Below are positions 21,803 through 24,986 of a stretch of DNA of 24,986 bases, one piece after another. Made by a program: the position numbers and the translations under genes. The notes beneath the pieces are model-generated. The model made no database searches and was not told the DNA's origin. It saw only the letters and a list, made by a program, of their open reading frames with translations. This stretch comes from an uncultured Collinsella sp. (GTDB lineage: Bacteria; Actinomycetota; Coriobacteriia; Coriobacteriales; Coriobacteriaceae). The first letter of the stretch is position 1. Each line of letters begins with the position of its first letter. The DNA is taken from positions 1 through 24,986 of the forward strand of contig CABSNL010000029.1 in NCBI GenBank assembly GCA_902479095.1, in the 5' to 3' direction.

Positions 21803-24547
21803 ATGTCTGACAAGCGCCGTACCTTTGCCGTCATCGACGGCAACTCGCTCATGCACCGCGCCTTCCACGCCGTGCCGCCGACCATGAACGCGCCGGACGG
21901 TCGTCCCACCAACGCGATTTTTGGCTTTTTGAATATGTTCCTCAAGATGATTGACGCCTTTAATCCCGACGGCGTGGTCGTGGCGTTTGACAAGGGCAAG
22001 CCGCGCGTGCGCATGGAGATGCTGCCGCAGTACAAGGCCCAGCGCCCGCCCATGGACCCCGATCTGCACGCGCAGTTTCCCATGATTAAGGAGCTGCTCG
22101 CCGCGCTCAACGTGCCGATTTTGCAGTCCGAGGGCTGGGAAGGCGATGACATCCTGGGCACTATGGCGCGCCTGGGCGAGCAGGCCGGCTGTGACATGCT
22201 GCTGGTGACCGGTGACCGCGACATGTATCAGCTCGTGACCGAGCACGTCAACGTGGTTTCGACCCGCAAGGGCCTGTCCGACGTGGCGATCATGACGCCC
22301 GAGAGCGTGGACGATCTGTATCACGGCATCACGCCGGCGCTCGTGCCCGACTTTTATGGTCTGAAGGGCGACACGTCCGATAACATCCCCGGCGTGCCGG
22401 GCATCGGCCCCAAAAAGGCGAGCGCGCTCATTGCGCAGTACGGTAGCCTGGACGAGGTCATCGCGCATGCCGACGAGGTCAAGGGCAAGATGGGCGAAAA
22501 CCTGCGTGCGCACATCGACGATGCCCTGCTGAGCCGCAAGGTCGCGACCATCCGCACCGATGCGCCCGTTGAGCTCGATTTTGAGGCGACGTCCTTCCCG
22601 GCGTATTCTGCCGATGAGGTTTCCGCGGCGCTGGGCACGCTTGGTATCACCGCCATGCAGAACCGTTTCTTGGCGCTGATCGGTGGCGAGGGCGGGGCTG
22701 CTGCCAGCGTGTTCGAGATGCCCACGGTTTCGCGTGCCGCCGCTGGCGATGCTGAGGCACTTGCCGCCGTGGCGGCCGAGGTTGCCCGTGCGATTGATGC
22801 GGGCGAGTGGGTCGCCGCCGTGGTGGACGACGACAAGGAAGAGGGCGCGCTCTTTGGACTGACGCGCACGCTGTGGTTGGCGACGTCAAATGAGCTTTTT
22901 GCGCTCGAGGAAGCCGATGGCGGCACGCCCGCCGCTGTCGAGGGCTTCAATTTTGCCCACGGCATGATCGCTGGCGTGCTCGCGCGCCTGTTTATGGAGG
23001 GTCGCGTGGCGAGCCCGGATATGAAGACGCTGTTGCACGAGCTTTCGCCCATCGATTCTTCTGAGCCCGAGCTCATGGATCCGCTGGCAGTCGATTCTGC
23101 GCGCATCTTCGATACCGTGGTCGCCGCCTACCTGCTGGATTCCGACCGCTCCGAGTTCGATGAGGCGTATCTGGCCGATACCTATCTGCAGATGGCGCTG
23201 CCTGCGGCGCGCGGTGCAGAGGGTGCCGGCGAGGACGCTCCTGCACCCGCCGCTCGCACGGCGGCCTTGACGCTGGCGCTGGTCGCACCGTTGCGCGACC
23301 GCATGGCCCGCGAGAACGCCGTCAACGTGTTCGATGGCATCGAGATGCCGCTTGTGCCGGTGCTTGCCAAGATGGAGCGCGCGGGCATGCTCGTGGATCC
23401 CGACCGCCTGCACAGTCTGTCCGAGGGTCTGGCGACCCAGATTGCCGAGGTCGAGCGAAGCATTCGCGACCTTGCCGGTGACGAGACCTTTAACATCGGC
23501 AGCCCCATGCAACTCTCGCACGTGCTGTTTGATGTGATGGGGCTTCCGACCAAGGGCCTCAAGAAGACCAAGCGCGGCTACTATTCGACCAACGCCAAGG
23601 TGTTGAGCGACCTTGCCCGCGACCACGAGATCGTGCGCCTGATTTTGGACTGGCGTGAGAAGTCCAAGATTAAGTCGACCTATCTGGACACGCTAGGTCC
23701 GTTGCGCCGTGGTGACGGTCGAGTGCACACCACGTACAACCAGACCATCACCGCGACGGGGCGTCTGTCCTCGAGCGACCCGAACCTGCAGAACATTCCG
23801 ACGCGCTCGGAGCTGGGGCGTACCGTCAAGACGGCGTTCTCGGCGGGCGAGGGCAGCGTCTTTTTGGCGGTGGACTACTCGCAGATCGAGCTGCGCCTGC
23901 TCGCGCATCTCTCGGGTGATGAACATCTGGTGCGTGCCTTTAACGAGGGCGAGGACTTCCATGCCGAGACGGCGGCGCGTGTATTTGGCGTGCCGGTGTC
24001 CGAGGTGACACCCGACCTGCGCAGCCGCGCCAAGGCCGTGAACTTTGGCATCGTGTACGGCCAGCAGGCCTATGGCCTGTCGCAGTCGCTGCACATCTCG
24101 ATGGCCGAGGCGCGCGATATGATCGATCACTACTACGAGGCCTACCCGGGCGTGCGCACGTTCCTCGACAACGTGGTGGCGCGTGCCAAGCAGACGGGCT
24201 ACGCCGAGACCATGTATGGCCGCAGACGCCATATTCCCGAGCTCAAGGCCAAAAATCCGCAGCTTCGCGGCTTTGGCGAACGCACGGCCATGAACCACCC
24301 CATGCAGGGCACCGCAGCAGACATCATCAAGATCGCCATGGCCCGCGTAAGCCGCCGCCTAGAAGAAGAGGGCTTTGCCGCCCACATGATTCTGCAGGTA
24401 CACGACGAACTGGACTTTGAGTGCCCCGTCGACGAAGTCGAGCGCCTCACCGCCATGGTCCGCGACGTCATGGAGCACGTAGTAGACCTCCGCGTACCGT
24501 TGATCGCCGAAGCCAGCACCGGCATAACCTGGGCCGATGCCAAATAA
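21803..24547 (+). CDS. polA: DNA polymerase I
   Basis: 914 residues. It fills gaps and removes RNA primers during replication and repair. The 5'-nuclease domain (about 1-290) has VIDGNSLMHRAFH, EGWEGDDILG, VTGDRDMYQL and GDTSDNIPGVPGIGPKKAS. A degenerate 3'-5' exonuclease-like domain follows (about 305-500) without the DxE start or a YxxxD end; FDTVVAAYLL is the only recognisable remnant. It also has an Ala-rich insert near 470-495. The polymerase domain is intact: motif A DYSQIELRLL (D691), motif B RSRAKAVNFGIVYG (K744) and motif C VHDELD (H867, D868). ATG 21803 has GAGG eight bases upstream. It is followed by a strong hairpin. The last ~70 codons use more A- and C-ending codons than the rest. 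Confidence 0.96.
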   Translation: MSDKRRTFAVIDGNSLMHRAFHAVPPTMNAPDGRPTNAIFGFLNMFLKMIDAFNPDGVVVAFDKGKPRVRMEMLPQYKAQRPPMDPDLHAQFPMIKELLAALNVPILQSEGWEGDDILGTMARLGEQAGCDMLLVTGDRDMYQLVTEHVNVVSTRKGLSDVAIMTPESVDDLYHGITPALVPDFYGLKGDTSDNIPGVPGIGPKKASALIAQYGSLDEVIAHADEVKGKMGENLRAHIDDALLSRKVATIRTDAPVELDFEATSFPAYSADEVSAALGTLGITAMQNRFLALIGGEGGAAASVFEMPTVSRAAAGDAEALAAVAAEVARAIDAGEWVAAVVDDDKEEGALFGLTRTLWLATSNELFALEEADGGTPAAVEGFNFAHGMIAGVLARLFMEGRVASPDMKTLLHELSPIDSSEPELMDPLAVDSARIFDTVVAAYLLDSDRSEFDEAYLADTYLQMALPAARGAEGAGEDAPAPAARTAALTLALVAPLRDRMARENAVNVFDGIEMPLVPVLAKMERAGMLVDPDRLHSLSEGLATQIAEVERSIRDLAGDETFNIGSPMQLSHVLFDVMGLPTKGLKKTKRGYYSTNAKVLSDLARDHEIVRLILDWREKSKIKSTYLDTLGPLRRGDGRVHTTYNQTITATGRLSSSDPNLQNIPTRSELGRTVKTAFSAGEGSVFLAVDYSQIELRLLAHLSGDEHLVRAFNEGEDFHAETAARVFGVPVSEVTPDLRSRAKAVNFGIVYGQQAYGLSQSLHISMAEARDMIDHYYEAYPGVRTFLDNVVARAKQTGYAETMYGRRRHIPELKAKNPQLRGFGERTAMNHPMQGTAADIIKIAMARVSRRLEEEGFAAHMILQVHDELDFECPVDEVERLTAMVRDVMEHVVDLRVPLIAEASTGITWADAK

Positions 24548-24581
24548 AGACGCACCAACAACCCCAAAGTAACCAAAAGCA

Positions 24582-24615
24582 GAAGGGGGCTCCTTACCAA
24601 CAAGGAGCCCCCTTC
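24582..24615 (+). terminator. Hairpin terminator after polA
   Basis: GAAGGGGGCTCCTT pairs perfectly with AAGGAGCCCCCTTC (14 bp) around ACCAAC. ATTCC follows, so there is no T-run; the strength of the stem and its place 34 bases past the polA stop still favour termination or 3'-end protection. Confidence 0.75.
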
Positions 24616-24649
24616 ATTCCAAAAAATCAGCCAAGTATCTAGGCGCCAA

Positions 24650-24844
24650 GACGCCATCTTGGCGGCAGGTAAGTAAACCTAGGGCCTGGCCGGGCGGCAC
24701 GGGTTAACTTTTCGTAGATTCCGCACGCAAAGAAAGCCACTTAATGTGGCTTTCGTCTTGCGCAGGACCTGACCGAGCGAAAAGTTATCCCGTGCCGCCC
24801 GGCCAGGCCCGATGGGACGGCTACCGAGCCTCCAAGATGGCGTC
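24650..24844. repeat. Large nested palindrome between polA and the HAD gene
   Basis: The main arms 24682-24714 and 24778-24810 match at 32 of 33 positions (GGGCCTGGCCGGGCGGCACG then GGTTAACTTTTCG). The loop contains a second hairpin, CGCAA-GAAAGCCAC with GTGGCTTTC-TTGCG (24726-24762). An outer 13-bp inverted pair, GACGCCATCTTGG at 24650-24662 and its complement at 24832-24844, brackets the whole; the right outer copy lies inside the 3' end of the HAD gene. The rest of the 273-base gap 24548-24820 holds the polA terminator and an A/C-rich tract with CCAAA motifs. Confidence 0.85.
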
Positions 24845-24957
24845 GATGAGCGTCAGTACGCCCCCGTCGTTGTTGCTCGGAATGCGCCACTTGGCGTGCG
24901 CGTTCATGTGCTCCTCGGCGTTGTCCACGATAAAGCTGTGACCGACGCGCTCCAGCA
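24821..24957 (-). CDS. HAD-family (Cof-type) hydrolase, C-terminal fragment
   Basis: The last 44 codons of a leftward gene cut by the contig end. The visible part reads VDNAEEHMNAHAKWRIPSN followed by NDGGVLTLIDAILEAR and TAG at 24821. The NA-x2-H-x5-A pattern followed by xPSNxxxGV is the conserved end of Cof-type HAD phosphatases (family IIB), which dephosphorylate sugar phosphates or cofactors. The nucleophile Asp and cap domain are beyond the contig. The last codons overlap the outer arm of the adjacent palindrome. Confidence 0.75.
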
Positions 24958-24986
24958 CTGTCTCTTATACACATCTGACGCTGCCG
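24958..24986. other. Nextera read-1 adapter at the contig end (artefact)
   Basis: The sequence from 24958 starts with the reverse mosaic end CTGTCTCTTATACACATCT and continues into the read-1 adapter (GACGCTGCCG). It is library sequence, not genome. Reading leftward it encodes the artefact peptide MCIRDS. Confidence 0.98.

Noticed and set aside
21637..22224. N-terminal extension of the M18 aminopeptidase across polA
   Set aside because: It is antisense to polA and the family start fits ATG 21636 with its own ribosome site.

Overview
The window reads as one assembled contig of about 25 kb. It is GC-rich and gene-dense, with compact operons and strong GGAGG-type ribosome binding sites. The FtsZ-YfiH-YggS-SepF-YggT-DivIVA order, a short anaerobe-type ThiC, a Klenow-type PolA that appears to have lost proofreading, and codon choice all suggest a Coriobacteriia actinobacterium, most likely Collinsella or a close relative. 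That assignment is inferred from gene content and style; no 16S rRNA is present. Both extreme ends carry Illumina Nextera adapter sequence (1-39 and 24958-24986). The true genomic insert is therefore about 40-24957, and the genes at both ends are truncated.

Region 1 (40-8545, + strand) is the distal part of a division and cell-wall (dcw) cluster: the ftsZ 3' end, pgeF/yfiH, then yggS, sepF, yggT and divIVA. A complete high-affinity phosphate system, pstS-pstC-pstA-pstB-phoU, sits between pgeF and yggS. pstS starts inside the pgeF stop codon (ATGA overlap). yggT has no ATG, GTG or TTG start and appears to initiate at an ATC behind a perfect GAGGAG.

Region 2 (8571-11213, - strand) holds a nitroreductase and a second, low-affinity phosphate system (a PiT transporter with a DUF47/PhoU-like partner). 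Between them lie a CCAAA-motif tract and a long palindrome.

Region 3 (11345-14585, + strand) has a small protein of unknown function, a BI-1 family membrane protein, a TIGR02452/PARG-like macrodomain protein with an altered catalytic motif, and an SGNH hydrolase. Terminators follow the BI-1 and PARG-like genes.

Region 4 (14586-16249) is an accessory island. It contains six 15-bp half-sites in alternating orientation every ~40 bp, a REP-like palindrome, a 5'-truncated toxin-like gene overlapping an unrecognised partner gene, a DUF2513 gene and an 18-bp-stem hairpin.

Region 5 (16250-18720, - strand) is thiamine pyrimidine synthesis: a TPP riboswitch, then thiC and thiD. Region 6 (18769-24957) has a small membrane-anchored protein (+), yaaA and an M18 aminopeptidase (-), polA (+) and the 3' end of a HAD-family hydrolase (-). 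A second large nested palindrome lies between polA and the HAD gene.
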